Assembly (NCBI GenBank): GCA_017536625.1
Contig: JAFXGY010000009.1
Span: 1-41,899, forward strand
Direction of reading: 5' to 3'
DNA from: Oscillospiraceae bacterium
Lineage (GTDB): Bacteria; Bacillota; Clostridia; Oscillospirales; Ruminococcaceae
Length of the DNA: 41,899 nucleotides
Shown here: one piece after another, positions 28,294-39,660 of the stretch
Layout of the letters: the number at the start of each line of letters is the position of its first letter
Numbering within the stretch: the first letter of the stretch is position 1
The notes under the pieces: model-generated
What the model was told of the DNA's origin: nothing
What the model saw: only the letters and a program-made list of their open reading frames with translations
The model's database searches: none
Made by a program: the position numbers and the translations under genes

Positions 28294-29388
28294 TTAAATT
28301 TTCTTTTCGTGGGGGAAGGAACCGATTATCCGAAGGTGGTCGCAATATTGAGAAAGTTCCTTCATCATGCGTCTGCCTTCTTCGCTGTAAGCGTTGCCGT
28401 CCGCTTCAACGTAAAAATAATAATTCCACATAAGTTCCTTCATGGGACGGCTGCGAAGGGTTCTCATATTGAATCCGCAGTCACCAATAATATTGATTGC
28501 CTTTGCAAGGGCACCGGCTTCGTTCCGGACGGTAAAAACCATGATGAACTGGCGTCCCTGCTCTTTATAGTCCGGAAGGCTTTCCGCACGGCTGAAAACG
28601 GCAAAACGGGTGGTGTTCATGCTGCTTTCATTTATGCGCCGTTCAAGAACTTTAAGCCCGTAAAGCTTTGCGGTATCGCGGCTTGCAATGGCAGCGAAGG
28701 ATTTATCGCCTTTTTCAACGACGTTTTGGGCGGCGATGGCGGTGTTATTGGCGCGAATAGCTTCAAAACCGTGTTTTTTTATGTATTTTGCGCATTGTTC
28801 AAGGGCCTGGGGGTGGCTGATTACAGATTTTATGTCGTCAATATTGGCACCGGGAAGCCCCAGAAGATTGTGGGTGACTTCAAGATCATAAATCCCGTTG
28901 ATATAAAGCCCGCCCTGGAACATAAGGTCAATAACCTGAGAAACTTCTCCCGCATAGCTGTTTTCTATAGGAAGAACGGCGCAGTCACATTCGCCGCTGA
29001 CAACAGCTTCATAAGCGGAAGTGAAATCGCCGAAAGGAATCTGGTTCGCGGAAGGAAAGATGTTTTTTGCGGCAATATTGGCAAAGGCGCCTTCAACTCC
29101 GCTGTATGCAACCCTAAGCCCCTGCTGGAGCATCTGCTGATATTTGCGGGAAATGCCCATGGTATCCTTGAGGAAATTCACATAATAGGAGCGGAGGGTT
29201 TCATCTTCAACAAAAGCGGAATTCTTCGCGATAAGCTCGTTTTCGCGGCTTTGGTCAAGAATGGGAAGACCCCTTTCCATTTTGTATTCGGAGATAAGCT
29301 TTGCGGCTTCCATGCGTTTTACAAAAAGCGCGGCCATTTCCTTATCTATTTCGTTTATGCTTTTTCTTGCTTCTTCAAGCTTGTTCAT
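28294..29388 (-). CDS. pheA: bifunctional chorismate mutase / prephenate dehydratase (P-protein)
   Basis: 364 residues. Residues 1-85 are an AroQ-type chorismate mutase (ARKSINEIDKEMAALFVKRM; KLISEYKMERGLPILD). Residues 92-270 are prephenate dehydratase (VAYSGVEGAFANIAA; PIENSYAGEV; SSMNTTRFAVFSR with the TRF motif). Residues 285-360 are an ACT domain (FTVRNEAGALAKAINIIGD and LRSRP), where phenylalanine would bind for feedback inhibition. It leads from chorismate to phenylpyruvate. Confidence 0.94.
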   Translation of the reverse strand: MNKLEEARKSINEIDKEMAALFVKRMEAAKLISEYKMERGLPILDQSRENELIAKNSAFVEDETLRSYYVNFLKDTMGISRKYQQMLQQGLRVAYSGVEGAFANIAAKNIFPSANQIPFGDFTSAYEAVVSGECDCAVLPIENSYAGEVSQVIDLMFQGGLYINGIYDLEVTHNLLGLPGANIDDIKSVISHPQALEQCAKYIKKHGFEAIRANNTAIAAQNVVEKGDKSFAAIASRDTAKLYGLKVLERRINESSMNTTRFAVFSRAESLPDYKEQGRQFIMVFTVRNEAGALAKAINIIGDCGFNMRTLRSRPMKELMWNYYFYVEADGNAYSEEGRRMMKELSQYCDHLRIIGSFPHEKKI

Positions 29389-30572
29389 AATGAATATTCC
29401 TCCGCGAGTTTTTTGAAATTGGGGAGAGAGCGTTCAATCTGTTCCTTCGGAACGCAGTAGGAGATGCGGACAAAGCCTTCCATGCCGAAATCATCGCTTG
29501 GGACGATGAGGATTTCGTGCTTTTTCGCTTTTTCGGAAAAAGCCTTTGCGTCGGCTTCGGGGGATTTTACGAAAAGATAAAAAGCGCCGTCTGGCCGAAC
29601 CGCTTTAAAACCCATTCCGGCAAGCGAATCGTAAAGCAGATTGCGGTTTTCGGCATAAACGGAAATATCCGAAGTCATTTTTATGCATTTCGGAATCATG
29701 TGCTGGAAAAGGGAAGGAGCGCACACAAAGCCAAGGGCTCTTCCAGCGCCGCAGATTCCGGAATAAAGGGATTTCCATTTGGTGTTTTCCGGCGAAACAA
29801 GGATATAGCCGATTCTTTCGCCGGGAATGGAAAGGGATTTGCTCCAGGAATAGCAGATTATTGTATCGGCGTAATATTTTGTCACAAAGGGAATTTTTAT
29901 TTCGCCGTAAACAAGTTCACGATAGGGTTCATCGGAAATGAGATAAATCTTTCTTCCGAATTTTTCCTCCGCTTCCAAAAGAGTTTTTCCAAGCTTTTCA
30001 AAGCATTCTTCGGAAAGAACCGCGCCGGAAGGGTTGTTCGGTGAATTGATTATGACGGCGGCAGTGTTTTTGTTCAAAGCCTTTTCAAGTTCATAAAAAT
30101 CAATCTGAAAATCCGAACTGCGGCAGGGAACGGAAATTGGCTTTCCACCGGCGGTTTCGATAAAAACCGGATATTCCGGGAAGAACGGCGCAAAAATTAT
30201 TACTTCTTCGCCGTCATTAACAACGGCGGAAAGGGAAATTGTGAGCGAAGCGGCGGCGCCGCAGGTGAGATAGAGGTGTTCCGGAGCAAAAGCGGTTTCA
30301 AACCTTTCGTTAAGGTTTTCTGCAATGGCTTTGCGGGCGGAAAAATCCCCCGGTGCAGAGGTATAGCCATGAACGGAAACAGGATTTTCTTCCGCAAGCA
30401 GGCGGCAGAGTTCTTCCGAAAATTCCTTCGGAGCGGGAACGCTCGGGTTCCCGATGCTGAAATCGAAGACGTTTTCCGCGCCGATTTCTGCCTTTCTTTT
30501 GTTTCCGTATTCAAAAAGCTCCCTTATTACCGAGCGTTTTTCGCCGAGGGAACGCATTCTTTCGGTGTTCAT
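29385..30572 (-). CDS. pyridoxal phosphate aminotransferase, class I/II (aspartate or aromatic type)
   Basis: 395 residues. Fold type I signatures: NPSVPAP near the start, AAASLTISLSAVV, INSPNNPSGAVLSEE, the PLP lysine in CYSWSKSLSIPGERIGY and the substrate arginine region VRISYCV. As first gene of the aromatic operon it probably transaminates phenylpyruvate and 4-hydroxyphenylpyruvate, but a role as aspartate aminotransferase cannot be excluded. GGAGGTG lies before the ATG. It overlaps pheA by four bases. Confidence 0.88.
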   Translation of the reverse strand: MNTERMRSLGEKRSVIRELFEYGNKRKAEIGAENVFDFSIGNPSVPAPKEFSEELCRLLAEENPVSVHGYTSAPGDFSARKAIAENLNERFETAFAPEHLYLTCGAAASLTISLSAVVNDGEEVIIFAPFFPEYPVFIETAGGKPISVPCRSSDFQIDFYELEKALNKNTAAVIINSPNNPSGAVLSEECFEKLGKTLLEAEEKFGRKIYLISDEPYRELVYGEIKIPFVTKYYADTIICYSWSKSLSIPGERIGYILVSPENTKWKSLYSGICGAGRALGFVCAPSLFQHMIPKCIKMTSDISVYAENRNLLYDSLAGMGFKAVRPDGAFYLFVKSPEADAKAFSEKAKKHEILIVPSDDFGMEGFVRISYCVPKEQIERSLPNFKKLAEEYSL

Positions 30573-30604
30573 GCCGCACCTCCGATTTTAAAATATATGT
30601 TAAT

Positions 30605-30633
30605 ATATTATAACTACAAATTATCGTTGTCAA
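30605..30633 (-). promoter_or_regulatory. sigma-A promoter of the aromatic amino acid operon
   Basis: Minus-strand TTGACA-N17-TAATAT (an overlapping TATAAT lies at 15). The leader is only about 25 bases, so there is no room for a T-box or peptide attenuator. Confidence 0.7.
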
Positions 30634-30644
30634 GAATCCGCCGA

Positions 30645-30675
30645 AAGAAAAACAGCCGCTTTTTAAAAGCGGCTG
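30645..30675 (-). terminator. terminator upstream of the aromatic operon promoter
   Basis: CAGCCGCTTTT/AAAAGCGGCTG (30653-30663 with 30665-30675), followed on the minus strand by TTTTTC. It would stop transcripts from the lipoprotein gene at 30881, after they cross the repeat at 30691-30883. Confidence 0.75.
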
Positions 30676-30690
30676 CTTTGAAAATAGGGA

Positions 30691-30883
30691 TAAATTATTG
30701 TTTAGCAAAAGAACCTCCCTTGTCAAAGGGAGGGGGACCATCGCCTTTTTGGCGATGGTGGAGGGATTCATAATAAAAATATTTGTGATTAAAGAAAGAA
30801 TCCCCCAGTCTTTTTTAACCGCAAGCGGTTAAAAAATCCAGCCCCCTTTAACAAGGGGGCTTAATGAGATAAATAATAATTTA
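30691..30883. repeat. MITE-like palindromic repeat, copy 1
   Basis: About 193 bases. The ends are TAAATTATTGTTTA (30691-30704) and its near-complement (30870-30883). Inside each end is a short hairpin of the CCTCCCTT/AAGGGAGG or GCCCCCTT/AAGGGGGC kind, then a second hairpin (CCATCGCC/GGCGATGG; TTAACCGC/GCGGTTAA), with GGAGGGATT and AATCCCCC facing each other. The right end reaches into the stop codon of the lipoprotein gene. It matches copy 2 in layout. Confidence 0.65.
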
Positions 30884-31600
30884 CGGCAGGGAGGACGAAA
30901 CATAGTTTCCGGCGGCAATAATGGTGTCATAATTCTGTCCGGACATATCAAAAACATAGGAAGCGTTTTCTCCGCCAAAGCTCAAAACGAACCAATATCC
31001 GTCAAGAGTAATTCGCCAAAGCTCGTTTTCGGAGGAATCAAAAGCGGCAACGGTGAAGGAACCGCCGGTTGAGAGGTTATCCATCTGCGGTTTTATTCCC
31101 GGGGAAAGGGAGCGGAGGCTTTCGATTATTGCGGAAGTTTCTTCAAAATGCAGTTCCCGCTCATCCGCAATTGCGGACTGAAGGCGAATTTCGGATACGC
31201 CGGAAATATCTGCTATCGCAAAATACCAGCGCTTGAGTATTTCTTCTCTTCCAAGGGCGGCATTGGGTGAATCGGAATATCGCGGAAGAGATTTTACGAC
31301 GCGGCCTTTTACATAATGCGTATTTTCAGAGTAATTTTCGTCAACGGATGTATCGGTGCTGTGCAGGTGCGAAGGTTCGGAGGTTCTGGAGCTGACCGAC
31401 CAATCCGGAACACAGTTTGAACTGAGGGAATATTGCGGGATGTTCCCGGAGAATGAACTTTCCTGCACGAATGACGAAGAGGAGGAAGAAGATTCGGATT
31501 CGGAAGATATTCCGTGACCTTCGGAATAGGAAATTTCTGCTTCGGAACAGCCGGAAAAAATAAAACATACGGCAAGAACAAAAATTGTGAGTTTTTTCAT
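30881..31600 (-). CDS. lipoprotein of unknown function flanked by two MITE-like repeats
   Basis: 239 residues. Signal peptide with lipobox FSGC at residues 15-18, then a long Ser-rich linker to about residue 95 with an unbroken serine run, then a domain of about 130 residues (REEILKRWYFAIADISGVSE; NELWRITLDGYWFVLSFGGE). No family recognised. It is bracketed by the repeats at 30691-30883 and 31673-31876; its stop codon lies at the end of the first. I see no clear promoter within the 70 bases between its start and the second repeat. Confidence 0.8.
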   Translation of the reverse strand: MKKLTIFVLAVCFIFSGCSEAEISYSEGHGISSESESSSSSSSFVQESSFSGNIPQYSLSSNCVPDWSVSSRTSEPSHLHSTDTSVDENYSENTHYVKGRVVKSLPRYSDSPNAALGREEILKRWYFAIADISGVSEIRLQSAIADERELHFEETSAIIESLRSLSPGIKPQMDNLSTGGSFTVAAFDSSENELWRITLDGYWFVLSFGGENASYVFDMSGQNYDTIIAAGNYVSSSLP

Positions 31601-31672
31601 AAGAACACGACCTTTTTTTGCAATCTAATATAATAGTGTTCTTTTTCCGCAGTTTTGTTGCATGAATAGAGA

Positions 31673-31876
31673 TGAATTATTGTTTATCGTACTTGCCTCC
31701 CCTGAAAGGGGAGGTGGATTTTCGGTCGCAGACCGAAAAGACGAAAGGGTTTTAAATTCCTCAATCATCTTCGATAAATTATGATAAGCGCTCCGCGTTA
31801 CCTGTTAATCCCTCATCCGTCATTTGCTTCGCAAATGCCACCTTCCCCTCTGGGAAGGCTTTTAAACAATAATTTA
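31673..31876. repeat. MITE-like palindromic repeat, copy 2
   Basis: About 204 bases. Ends TGAATTATTGTTTA (31673-31686) and TAAACAATAATTTA (31863-31876). Each end is followed by a hairpin (CCTCCCCT/AGGGGAGG; CCTTCCC/GGGAAGG) and a second one (TTTTCGGTC/GACCGAAAA; CATTTGC/GCAAATG), with AATCCCTC in the right half. Same design as copy 1 but different stem sequences. Confidence 0.65.
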
Positions 31877-32095
31877 TCGTGTTAGGAACACACGGATTCG
31901 TGTACACTTTTTAGAGGATAACCGGGTCACCGACTGGTTTTTCTGCGGAAAAAGGTCGTTTTTGGTGGCTGAATAACTCGGGAAATAATTTCCAATAATT
32001 TACAAAAATAAAGGCAAAAACAGCGCCGAAAAGCGGTTTTTGCCAATAAAATTTAAAAAAATATAAAAAAAGAGCGCCAAACCGCCCAAAACGGC
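31877..32095. other. non-coding region upstream of the rpoB promoter
   Basis: About 220 bases with poly-A stretches (32050-32075) that may act as an UP-like element for the rpoB promoter. No gene or strong hairpin is seen. The genes that usually precede rpoB (rplJ, rplL) are absent. Confidence 0.4.
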
Positions 32096-32124
32096 TTGAC
32101 ACCTATTGATTTTGGTAATATAAT
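32096..32124 (+). promoter_or_regulatory. consensus sigma-A promoter of rpoBC
   Basis: Perfect TTGACA, 17 bases, perfect TATAAT. It gives a leader of about 120 bases before rpoB. Confidence 0.9.
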
Positions 32125-32253
32125 TGTAGAATGTACCATAGTGGATACTTGCGCCATGTTCACAACTACTATAACACAGTTTGACGAAAAAAGCAAGTAT
32201 TTCGGTCCAAAAAATAAAACGACGTAAATACGGATGAATGGAGTGGAGCTAAT

Positions 32254-35200
32254 TTGGTAAATGTAAAACCTGTCAAGCTCGGAAAAAATGTCCGCATGAG
32301 TTTTTCGAAGATCAACGAGGTTCTCGATATGCCGAACCTCATCGAGATCCAGAAGGACTCTTACAGATGGTTCCTTGAAGAAGGTCTTCAGGAAGTGTTC
32401 CGTGATGTTTCGGCCATCACCGACTATTCCGGAAACCTTGTTTTGGACTTCATCGATTATCATATCGAAAACAAGCCCAAATATACCATCGAGGAATGCA
32501 AAGAGCGCGATGTGACTTATGCAGCACCTCTTCGCGTAAGAGCAAGACTGCAGAATAAAGAAACCGGCGAGATCAAAGAACAGGATATCTTCATGGGAGA
32601 TTTCCCGATCATGACCCCTTCCGGTACTTTTGTCATCAACGGCGCAGAGCGTGTTATTGTATCCCAGCTTGTCCGTTCTCCCGGCGTATATTTCGCCATG
32701 AACTACGACAAAACCGGTAAGAAGCTTTTTGCAAGCACCGTTATTCCTAACAGAGGCGCATGGCTTGAATATGAAAGCGACCTTAACGATGTTTTCGGCG
32801 TAAGAATCGATAAAAACAGAAAACTTCCCATCACCACTTTCATCAGAGCCCTCGGACTCGGAAGTGATGCACAGATTCTCGATTATTTCGGCGAAGAGCC
32901 CATGCTCCTCGCAACCCTTGAAAAAGACAATACCAAATCCAGAGAAGAGGCACTTCTCGAAGTTTACAGAAAACTTCGTCCCGGTGAACCGCCCACGATC
33001 GAAACCAGTGAGCAGCACCTCAACAACCTCTTCTTCGACGCAAGAAGATATGATATCTCCCGCGTCGGCCGTTATAAATACAACAAAAAACTTGCCCTTG
33101 AAAGAAGAATTGCCGGCATGACCCTTGCGGAACCCGCAGCGGATCCCCTTACCGGCGAAGTCCTTTTCGAAGCAGGCGCAACCCTTACCAGGGATGACGC
33201 AGCTCTTCTCGATAAAAAAGGCGTACGCGAAGTTCTTGTTGATGTTGACGGCCGCAAGGTAAAAGTCATTTCCAACAACATGGTCGATGCCGAAGATTAT
33301 GTCGACCTTTCCAAAGAAGAACTCGAAGAGCTCTTCATCAACGAAAAAGTTCGTTATTCCGTAATCACCGCCATTGCAGAAAAAGCAGGCGATGATAAGG
33401 AACTTCTCGTTTCTCTCATCAAAGAAAACGTTGATGAACTTATTCCGAAGCATATCATCACCGATGATATCTTCTCTTCCATCAACTATATGTGCAACCT
33501 TTACTGGGGCTTTGGCAGCACCGACGATATCGACCATCTCGGCAACCGCAGAATCCGTTCCGTCGGCGAACTTCTCCAGAACCAGTTCAGAATCGGTTTT
33601 TCCAGAGTTGAACGTGTTATCCGTGAACGCATGACTATCCAGGCACAGGACACCGAAGCCATCACTCCTCAGGGTCTTGTGAATATCCGCCCCGTCGTTG
33701 CGGCTATTAAAGAGTTCTTTGGCTCTTCGCCTCTTTCCCAGTTCATGGACCAGACCAACCCCCTTGCAGAACTTACCCATAAGCGCCGTCTTTCCGCACT
33801 TGGCCCCGGTGGTCTTTCCCGTGACCGTGCAGGCTTCGAAGTCCGAGACGTACACTACAGCCACTATGGCCGTATGTGCCCTATCGAAACTCCTGAAGGT
33901 CCTAACATCGGCCTTATCTCTTATCTCGCAAGCTATGCAAGAATCAACAAATACGGCTTTATTGAAGCACCCTTCAGAAAAGTCGATAAAGAAACCGGAA
34001 TCGTCCTTGACGAAGTCGAATATATGACTGCCGATACCGAGGATGACTTCATCGTTGCACAAGCAAACACCCCTCTTGATGAAGAAAACCGTTTCGCAAA
34101 CCAGAAGATCACCTGCCGTTACAAAGATGAATTCATCGAGGTTGCTCCCGAAAAAGTTGACTACATGGACGTTTCTCCTAAGATGGTAGTTTCCGTTGCA
34201 ACCGCGATGATCCCCTTCCTTGAAAACGACGACGCAAACCGTGCACTCATGGGTGCAAACATGCAGCGCCAGGCAGTTCCGCTTCTCAAAACCGAAAGAC
34301 CTTTTGTCGGTACCGGTATGGAATATAAAGCCGCTGTTGACTCCGGCGTAACCGTTCTTGCGGAACACGCAGGCACCGTTACCAAAGTCGATGCGGAACG
34401 CGTTGTCATCAAACGCGACGATTCCGTCGAAACCGACGAATATAAAATCATCAAATTCCTTCGTTCCAACCAGGGTACCTGCGTAAACCAGCGCCCCATC
34501 GTCGAAAAAGGCGAACACGTTGTTAAAGGCCAGGTAATCTGCGACGGCCCCGCAACCAGCGAAGGTGAAGTTTCCCTCGGTAAGAACATGCTCATCGGAT
34601 TTATGACCTGGGAAGGTTATAACTACGAAGACGCGGTTCTCATCAACGAGAAACTTGTTAAAGAAGATACCTACACCTCCGTTCATATCGAAGAATACGA
34701 ACTCGAATCCCGTGACACCAAGCTCGGTCCGGAAGAGATCACCCGCGATATCCCGAACGTCGGTGAAGATGCTCTTAAAGAACTCGACGAGCGCGGAATT
34801 ATCCGCATTGGTGCGGAAGTTCGTGCCGGAGATATCCTCGTCGGTAAAGTAACCCCCAAAGGCGAAACCGAACTCACCGCGGAAGAAAGACTTCTCCGCG
34901 CAATCTTCGGCGAAAAAGCCCGCGAAGTAAGAGATACCTCTCTCCGTGTTCCCCACGGCGAATACGGAATCATTGTTGACGTCCAGGTATTCACCAGAGA
35001 AAACTGCGACGAACTCAACCCCGGCGTAAACGAAGTTGTCCGCTGCTATATCGCACAGAAGAGAAAACTCTCCGTCGGCGATAAGATGGCAGGACGTCAC
35101 GGTAATAAGGGTGTTGTTTCCAGAATTCTTCCTCAGGAAGATATGCCTTTCCTTCCGGACGGCAGACCGCTTGATATCCTTCTCAACCCCCTGGGTGTTC

Positions 35201-35958
35201 CTTCCCGTATGAACATCGGTCAGGTTCTTGAAGTACATCTCGGCAGAGCCGCGGCAGAACTTGGCTGGCACGTTATGACCCCTGTATTCGACGGCGCACA
35301 CGAAGCCGATATCCGCGAACTTCTTACCGAAGCAGGCCTTGACAGCAGCGGTAAAGTATGGCTCCGCGACGGACGCACCGGCGAACTTTTCGATAACCCC
35401 GTAACCGTAGGTTATATGTATTACCTCAAGCTCCATCACCTTGTTGATGATAAGATCCACGCACGTTCCACCGGTCCTTACAGCCTTGTAACTCAGCAGC
35501 CTCTCGGCGGTAAAGCTCAGTTCGGCGGCCAGAGATTCGGTGAAATGGAGGTTTGGGCTCTTGAAGCATACGGCGCAGCTTATACCCTTCAGGAAATCCT
35601 TACCGTCAAATCGGATGACGTTGTGGGCCGTGTAAAGACTTTCGAGTCCATCGTAAAAGGCCAGAACGTTCCTCCGGCAGGTATTCCCGAATCCTTCAAA
35701 GTCCTTATAAAAGAACTCCAGTCCCTCGGACTTGACATCAAAGTTCTTGATAAGAACAACGAAGAAATCGACCTTAAACAGAACTTCGACGAAGACGATG
35801 CAGGCCTTATTCCTGCTGACGAAGCAACCGAATTCGAAAGCGAAAACGTTGCTTATGAAGGCGACTTCGAAGGCTTTGAGGTTGGCGATATGAACGAAGA
35901 CAGCGACGAATTCGCTGATTACGCAGGCTTCGGATATTCCGAAGACGATGAATTTTAA
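32254..35958 (+). CDS. rpoB: DNA-directed RNA polymerase subunit beta
   Basis: 1234 residues. The start is a TTG at 32254, five bases after GGAG; no in-frame ATG sits nearby. Landmarks: the rifampicin region at 487-520 ([32 protein letters not shown]) with the wild-type residues of sensitive enzymes, [31 protein letters not shown] and [20 protein letters not shown] near the end. The C-terminus carries an acidic tail of about 60 residues beyond the conserved part. rpoC follows 22 bases later. Confidence 0.97.
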   Translation: MVNVKPVKLGKNVRMSFSKINEVLDMPNLIEIQKDSYRWFLEEGLQEVFRDVSAITDYSGNLVLDFIDYHIENKPKYTIEECKERDVTYAAPLRVRARLQNKETGEIKEQDIFMGDFPIMTPSGTFVINGAERVIVSQLVRSPGVYFAMNYDKTGKKLFASTVIPNRGAWLEYESDLNDVFGVRIDKNRKLPITTFIRALGLGSDAQILDYFGEEPMLLATLEKDNTKSREEALLEVYRKLRPGEPPTIETSEQHLNNLFFDARRYDISRVGRYKYNKKLALERRIAGMTLAEPAADPLTGEVLFEAGATLTRDDAALLDKKGVREVLVDVDGRKVKVISNNMVDAEDYVDLSKEELEELFINEKVRYSVITAIAEKAGDDKELLVSLIKENVDELIPKHIITDDIFSSINYMCNLYWGFGSTDDIDHLGNRRIRSVGELLQNQFRIGFSRVERVIRERMTIQAQDTEAITPQGLVNIRPVVAAIKEFFGSSPLSQFMDQTNPLAELTHKRRLSALGPGGLSRDRAGFEVRDVHYSHYGRMCPIETPEGPNIGLISYLASYARINKYGFIEAPFRKVDKETGIVLDEVEYMTADTEDDFIVAQANTPLDEENRFANQKITCRYKDEFIEVAPEKVDYMDVSPKMVVSVATAMIPFLENDDANRALMGANMQRQAVPLLKTERPFVGTGMEYKAAVDSGVTVLAEHAGTVTKVDAERVVIKRDDSVETDEYKIIKFLRSNQGTCVNQRPIVEKGEHVVKGQVICDGPATSEGEVSLGKNMLIGFMTWEGYNYEDAVLINEKLVKEDTYTSVHIEEYELESRDTKLGPEEITRDIPNVGEDALKELDERGIIRIGAEVRAGDILVGKVTPKGETELTAEERLLRAIFGEKAREVRDTSLRVPHGEYGIIVDVQVFTRENCDELNPGVNEVVRCYIAQKRKLSVGDKMAGRHGNKGVVSRILPQEDMPFLPDGRPLDILLNPLGVPSRMNIGQVLEVHLGRAAAELGWHVMTPVFDGAHEADIRELLTEAGLDSSGKVWLRDGRTGELFDNPVTVGYMYYLKLHHLVDDKIHARSTGPYSLVTQQPLGGKAQFGGQRFGEMEVWALEAYGAAYTLQEILTVKSDDVVGRVKTFESIVKGQNVPPAGIPESFKVLIKELQSLGLDIKVLDKNNEEIDLKQNFDEDDAGLIPADEATEFESENVAYEGDFEGFEVGDMNEDSDEFADYAGFGYSEDDEF

Positions 35959-35980
35959 TTAAGGGGAGGTCGTATTAATA

Positions 35981-38900
35981 ATGGAATTTAACGCATTTGA
36001 TTCTATCAAAATCGGCCTTGCTTCTCCCGATAAGATCAGAGAATGGTCCTATGGCGAAGTAAAGAAACCCGAAACCATCAACTACAGAACACTCAAACCG
36101 GAACGCGACGGTCTTTTCTGCGAAAGAATTTTTGGACCGACCAAGGACTGGGAGTGCTACTGCGGAAAATATAAACGCCTCCGCTTCAAAGGCAAAGTCT
36201 GCGAACGCTGCGGCGTTGAAGTTACCAGAGCAAAAGTAAGACGCGAGAGAATGGGTCATATTGAACTTGCAGCTCCCGTTTCTCACATCTGGTACTTCAA
36301 AGGTATCCCTTCCAGAATGGGACTTATCCTTGATATGAGCCCCAGACTTCTTGAAAAGGTACTTTATTTTGCAAGCTATATCGTAACCGATCCCGGTACC
36401 ACCCCTCTTGAAAAGAAACAGCTTCTTACCGAGAAGGAATACCGCGATATGCGCGAAAAATATGAGGAAGATTTCCAGGCCGGCATGGGTGCGGAAGCTG
36501 TTCAGCTCCTCCTCAAAGATATCGACCTCGAAAAACTTTCCGCCGAGCTTCATGAAGAACTCGAAACCGCTTCCGGCCAGAAGCGTGTTCGTCTTCTCAA
36601 AAGACTCGAGGTTGTGGAAGCATTCCGTCTTTCCGGCAACCGCCCCGAATGGATGATCCTTGATGTTGTGCCCGTTATCCCTCCGGATATCAGACCGATG
36701 GTACAGCTTGACGGCGGAAGATTTGCAACTTCCGACCTCAACGACCTTTACAGAAGAGTCATCAACAGAAACAACCGTCTTAAACGCCTTCTTGAACTCG
36801 GCGCCCCGGATATCATAGTCCGCAACGAAAAACGTATGCTTCAGGAAGCAGTTGACGCACTTATCGATAACGGCAGAAAAGGCCGTCCGGTAACCGGACC
36901 TTCCAACCGTCCTCTCAAATCCCTTTCCGATATGCTTAAAGGTAAACAGGGACGTTTCCGCCAGAACCTTCTCGGTAAACGTGTTGACTATTCCGGACGT
37001 TCCGTTATCGTCGTAGGTCCGGAACTTAAGATGAGCCAGTGCGGTCTTCCTAAAGAGATGGCAATCGAACTTTTCAAACCCTTTGTTATGAAACGCCTTG
37101 TTGATGTCGGCGCAGCAACCAACATCAAAAACGCAAGAAAAATGGTTGAAAAAGCAACCCAGCCCGAAGTTTGGGATGCACTCGAAATCGTCATCAAAGA
37201 CCATCCTGTAATGCTCAACCGTGCACCTACCCTCCACAGACTCGGTATTCAGGCTTTCGAACCCGTTCTTGTTGAAGGACGTGCACTCAAACTCCATCCT
37301 CTTGTATGTACCGCATACAACGCCGACTTCGACGGCGACCAGATGGCAATCCATGTACCGCTTTCCACCGAAGCACAGGCAGAGGCAAGATTCCTTATGC
37401 TTGCGGCAAACAATATTCTCAAACCGGCAGACGGCAAGCCTGTTGCAGTTCCTACCCAGGACATGATCCTCGGTTCTTACTACCTCACCCTTGAAAAACC
37501 CGGCTGCGAACCCGGCGAAGGAAAAGCATTCCGCAACCTTGATGAAGCCATTATGGCTTACAGCAACGGTGACGTCGGTCTTCATGCTCCGATCAAAATC
37601 CGTTTCGAAAAAATCGATGAAAACGGAAACAAACGCAGCAGACTTATTGATACCACCGTTGGTAAAGCAATCTTCAATATGCCGATTCCTCAGGACCTCG
37701 GTTATGTTGACAGAACCGACCCCGAACACGAATTCGACCTCGAAATCGGATTCCTCGTCGGCAAAAAACAGCTCGGTAAAATTATCGAACGCTGCGTAAA
37801 AGTTCACGGAACCGCTGTTACCAGCGAAGTTCTCGATAAAATCAAAGCTCAGGGCTTCAAATATTCCACCAGAAGTGCAATCACCGTTTCCGTAAGCGAT
37901 GCTGTTATTCCTCCGAAGAAAGCAGAGATCCTTGCAGAAGCAGAAAAGAAAGTTGACTCTATCAGCAAACAGTATCGCCGCGGTCTTATGTCCAACGATG
38001 AACGTTATAAGAAAGTCGTTGCAACCTGGAACGAAACCACCGATAAAGTTGCTGAAGCACTTAAAGAAAACCTTGATAAGTATAACCCCATATTCATGAT
38101 GGCGGACTCCGGTGCTCGTGGTTCCATGAACCAGATCCGTCAGCTTGCAGGTATGCGCGGACTTATCGCAAACACTTCCGGTAAAGCAATCGAAATTCCG
38201 ATTCGTGCAAACTATCGTGAAGGCCTTAACATCCTCGAATACTTCATTTCCAGCCGTGGTGCGCGTAAAGGTCTTGCCGATACTGCGCTCCGTACCGCGG
38301 ACTCCGGTTATCTTACCAGACGTCTTGTTGACGTTTCCCAGGAAGTTATCATCCGCGAACAGGACTGCGGAACCCACGAAGGTATCATAGTTCACGATAT
38401 CCGCGAAGGCAACGAAATGATCGAACCCATGAGCGAACGTCTTATCGGCCGTTATTCTGTTGATGATGTTCTTCATCCCGAAACCGGCGAGCTTCTTGTA
38501 AGCAAAGATAAGATGATGGATGAATTCGACGCCAAGAAGATCGTTGATGCAGGCATCACCGAACTCAAGCTTCGTTCCATCCTCAACTGCGAGGCAAAAC
38601 ACGGCGTTTGCGCAAAATGCTATGGTTCCAACCTTGCAACCGGAAAACCTGTTCACGTTGGTGAGGCAGTCGGCGTTATCGCTGCACAGTCCATCGGTGA
38701 ACCCGGTACCCAGCTTACCATGCGTACCTTCCATACCGGCGGTATCGCTTCCGCAGAAGATATTACCCAGGGTCTTCCCCGTGTTGAGGAACTCTTCGAG
38801 GCAAGAACTCCCAAGCGTGAAGCAGTCATCGCTGAAATCGAAGGCGATATCCGCATAGAAGAAATCAAGAAAAACCGCCATATCGTTATCTTCAACAAAG

Positions 38901-39577
38901 AAACCGGCGAAGAACGCAAATATCTCATCACCTATGGCAGCCACCCGAAAGTAAAAGAAGGCGACCATGTTAAAGCAGGCGCACTCCTTACCGAAGGTTC
39001 CGTAAACCCGCATAAATATCTCGATGTCAACGGCGCTCTTGCAGTACAGGATTACCTTATTGCAGAAGTTCAGAAGACTTATCGTCTTCAGGGTGTTGAT
39101 ATCAACGACAGACACATCGAGGTTATCGTTCGCCAGATGATGAAGAAAGTCAAGGTCGATGATCAGGGCGATACCAAGCTTCTTTCCGGCATGGTTGTTG
39201 AAAAAGGCGATTTCTTTGCAGAAAACAGAGAAATCAGAAAACGCATTGCAAACGGCGAAACCGGACTTCGCGAAGCAACCTATATCCCGATGCTCCTCGG
39301 TATCACCAAAGCATCTCTTGCAACCGAAAGCTTCATGTCCGCCGCATCCTTCCAGGAAACCACCCGTGTTCTTACCGAAGCGGCGATCAAAGGAAAGAGC
39401 GACAGACTCCTCGGTCTTAAAGAAAACGTTATCATCGGTAAGCTTATTCCTGCCGGTACCGGTATGGATTGCTATTCCGAAGCAGATTTCTCTTCCGTTG
39501 CACCGGAAGTTCGTCCCTATGAAATGGATAACGAATATGAACGCGTAATGGAAGCTGCCGAAGCAGTAACCGAATAA
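35981..39577 (+). CDS. rpoC: DNA-directed RNA polymerase subunit beta'
   Basis: 1198 residues; GGGGAGG precedes the ATG. Landmarks: the N-terminal zinc finger CYCGKYKR with VCERCG, GRQGRFRQ-type segment [20 protein letters not shown], the catalytic [10 protein letters not shown], the second zinc site C[12 protein letters not shown] and [15 protein letters not shown] in the trigger loop end. It forms the active centre with beta. Terminator at 39598. Confidence 0.97.
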   Translation: MEFNAFDSIKIGLASPDKIREWSYGEVKKPETINYRTLKPERDGLFCERIFGPTKDWECYCGKYKRLRFKGKVCERCGVEVTRAKVRRERMGHIELAAPVSHIWYFKGIPSRMGLILDMSPRLLEKVLYFASYIVTDPGTTPLEKKQLLTEKEYRDMREKYEEDFQAGMGAEAVQLLLKDIDLEKLSAELHEELETASGQKRVRLLKRLEVVEAFRLSGNRPEWMILDVVPVIPPDIRPMVQLDGGRFATSDLNDLYRRVINRNNRLKRLLELGAPDIIVRNEKRMLQEAVDALIDNGRKGRPVTGPSNRPLKSLSDMLKGKQGRFRQNLLGKRVDYSGRSVIVVGPELKMSQCGLPKEMAIELFKPFVMKRLVDVGAATNIKNARKMVEKATQPEVWDALEIVIKDHPVMLNRAPTLHRLGIQAFEPVLVEGRALKLHPLVCTAYNADFDGDQMAIHVPLSTEAQAEARFLMLAANNILKPADGKPVAVPTQDMILGSYYLTLEKPGCEPGEGKAFRNLDEAIMAYSNGDVGLHAPIKIRFEKIDENGNKRSRLIDTTVGKAIFNMPIPQDLGYVDRTDPEHEFDLEIGFLVGKKQLGKIIERCVKVHGTAVTSEVLDKIKAQGFKYSTRSAITVSVSDAVIPPKKAEILAEAEKKVDSISKQYRRGLMSNDERYKKVVATWNETTDKVAEALKENLDKYNPIFMMADSGARGSMNQIRQLAGMRGLIANTSGKAIEIPIRANYREGLNILEYFISSRGARKGLADTALRTADSGYLTRRLVDVSQEVIIREQDCGTHEGIIVHDIREGNEMIEPMSERLIGRYSVDDVLHPETGELLVSKDKMMDEFDAKKIVDAGITELKLRSILNCEAKHGVCAKCYGSNLATGKPVHVGEAVGVIAAQSIGEPGTQLTMRTFHTGGIASAEDITQGLPRVEELFEARTPKREAVIAEIEGDIRIEEIKKNRHIVIFNKETGEERKYLITYGSHPKVKEGDHVKAGALLTEGSVNPHKYLDVNGALAVQDYLIAEVQKTYRLQGVDINDRHIEVIVRQMMKKVKVDDQGDTKLLSGMVVEKGDFFAENREIRKRIANGETGLREATYIPMLLGITKASLATESFMSAASFQETTRVLTEAAIKGKSDRLLGLKENVIIGKLIPAGTGMDCYSEADFSSVAPEVRPYEMDNEYERVMEAAEAVTE

Positions 39578-39597
39578 GCTGAAAGGCATTAAAAAAC

Positions 39598-39633
39598 CAA
39601 GCGTGACAGTTTATCTGCCTCGCTTGTTTTTTT
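39598..39633 (+). terminator. terminator after rpoC
   Basis: CAAGCG/CGCTTG with an inner CAG/CTG pair, then seven T. Confidence 0.85.
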
Positions 39634-39660
39634 ATATACAAAGTTTAAAGAAGGTATAAT

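Noticed and set aside
32053-39589. Two very long minus-strand open frames (1135 and 1204 codons) opposite rpoB and rpoC
   Set aside because: They mirror strongly expressed genes with biased codons that avoid stops on the other strand. They lack ribosome binding sites and have no recognisable domains; rpoB and rpoC are certain.
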